Origin: Pseudobutyrivibrio xylanivorans
GTDB taxonomy: Bacteria > Bacillota > Clostridia > Lachnospirales > Lachnospiraceae
Assembly (NCBI RefSeq): GCF_010906925.1
Contig: NZ_VTVE01000002.1
Span: forward strand, 434,001-498,000
Length of the DNA: 64,000 nt
Reading direction: 5' to 3'
Below the pieces are notes generated by a model that did no database searches, was not told the origin of the DNA, and saw only the letters and a program-made list of their open reading frames with translations. Positions 63,977 through 64,000 of this stretch are shown here, piece by piece; within the stretch, counting starts at the first letter, position 1, and the number at the start of each line of letters is the position of its first letter. A program made the translations under genes and the position numbers.

Positions 63977-64000
63977 TTTGTACCTCATCTCACTAGTATA

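Overview
The window reads as a chromosome segment from a low-GC, anaerobic Firmicute of the Lachnospiraceae. The inference rests on AT-rich DNA with Firmicutes-type Shine-Dalgarno sites, a gdpP-rplI-dnaB cluster, a holB-yaaR-ricT-trmN6-rsmI cluster ordered much as in Bacillus subtilis, rubrerythrin, bio genes behind a BirA-type operator, and gut or rumen type sugar loci (lactose ABC transporter, lacZ, galK, relics of a xylose locus). Butyrivibrio or Pseudobutyrivibrio are plausible genera, but the sequence alone does not fix this. Most genes lie on the minus strand. I saw no rRNA, tRNA, CRISPR array, transposase or integrase.

Layout. 1-3.9 kb: gdpP, rplI, dnaB (minus). 4.1-6.4 kb: an orphan sugar-ABC ATPase (MsmK type) and a PucR-type regulator (plus). 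6.4-10.1 kb: an accessory block made of a broken XRE regulator, an operon of five small membrane or exported proteins behind a near-consensus promoter, and a BlaR1/BlaI-like sensor-protease and repressor pair whose sensor tail is too short to be a penicillin-binding domain. 10.1-10.75 kb: a deletion scar with the 3' ends of xylA and of an AraC regulator lying back to back. 10.7-21.4 kb: a galactoside locus (two paralogous binding proteins, AraC regulator, two permeases, lacZ, an unknown membrane protein, galK and a 28-residue membrane peptide). The transporter has no ATPase of its own, and MsmK at 4.2 kb is the obvious supplier.

21.4-29.8 kb: housekeeping and small genes (aminotransferase, PAS-GAF-GGDEF protein, EamA transporter, hydroxyacid dehydrogenase, rubrerythrin, nucleotidase, a second 28-residue peptide, YdjM-like protein, DUF1294, sfsA). 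29.8-33.5 kb: an unusual pair, a (p)ppGpp synthetase-like protein and a fusion of a degenerate KaiC-like domain with a PEP-synthase-type ATP-grasp domain. 33.6-37.2 kb: a polar amino-acid ABC transporter with a glutamine-amidotransferase-like hydrolase and a cytidylate-kinase-like protein. 37.3-43.1 kb: YbaK, NUDIX, CapA, GNAT, and bioY-bioB-bioD.

44.7-51.1 kb: a branched-chain amino-acid type ABC transporter (livKHMGF) divergent from a CyuA-family desulfidase/dehydratase. This block is bracketed by an exact 37-bp direct repeat that is the 3' end of rpsR, which is the layout left by site-specific integration into a ribosomal protein gene. 51-59.5 kb: rpsF-ssb-rpsR, a sirtuin, and the rsmI-trmN6-ricT-holB-yaaR cluster with a guanylate-kinase-like gene where tmk usually sits, plus an Orn/Lys/Arg decarboxylase-family gene. 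59.5-64 kb: a MobA-like nucleotidyltransferase, an AbiE-like gene pair, an ArgR-like regulator preceded by short repeats, and a D,D-carboxypeptidase.

The best candidates for something undescribed are the rpsR-bracketed liv/cyuA cassette, the BlaR1/BlaI-linked small-protein operon, and the synthetase/ATP-grasp pair. All product names come from reading motifs and recalling families, not from searches.
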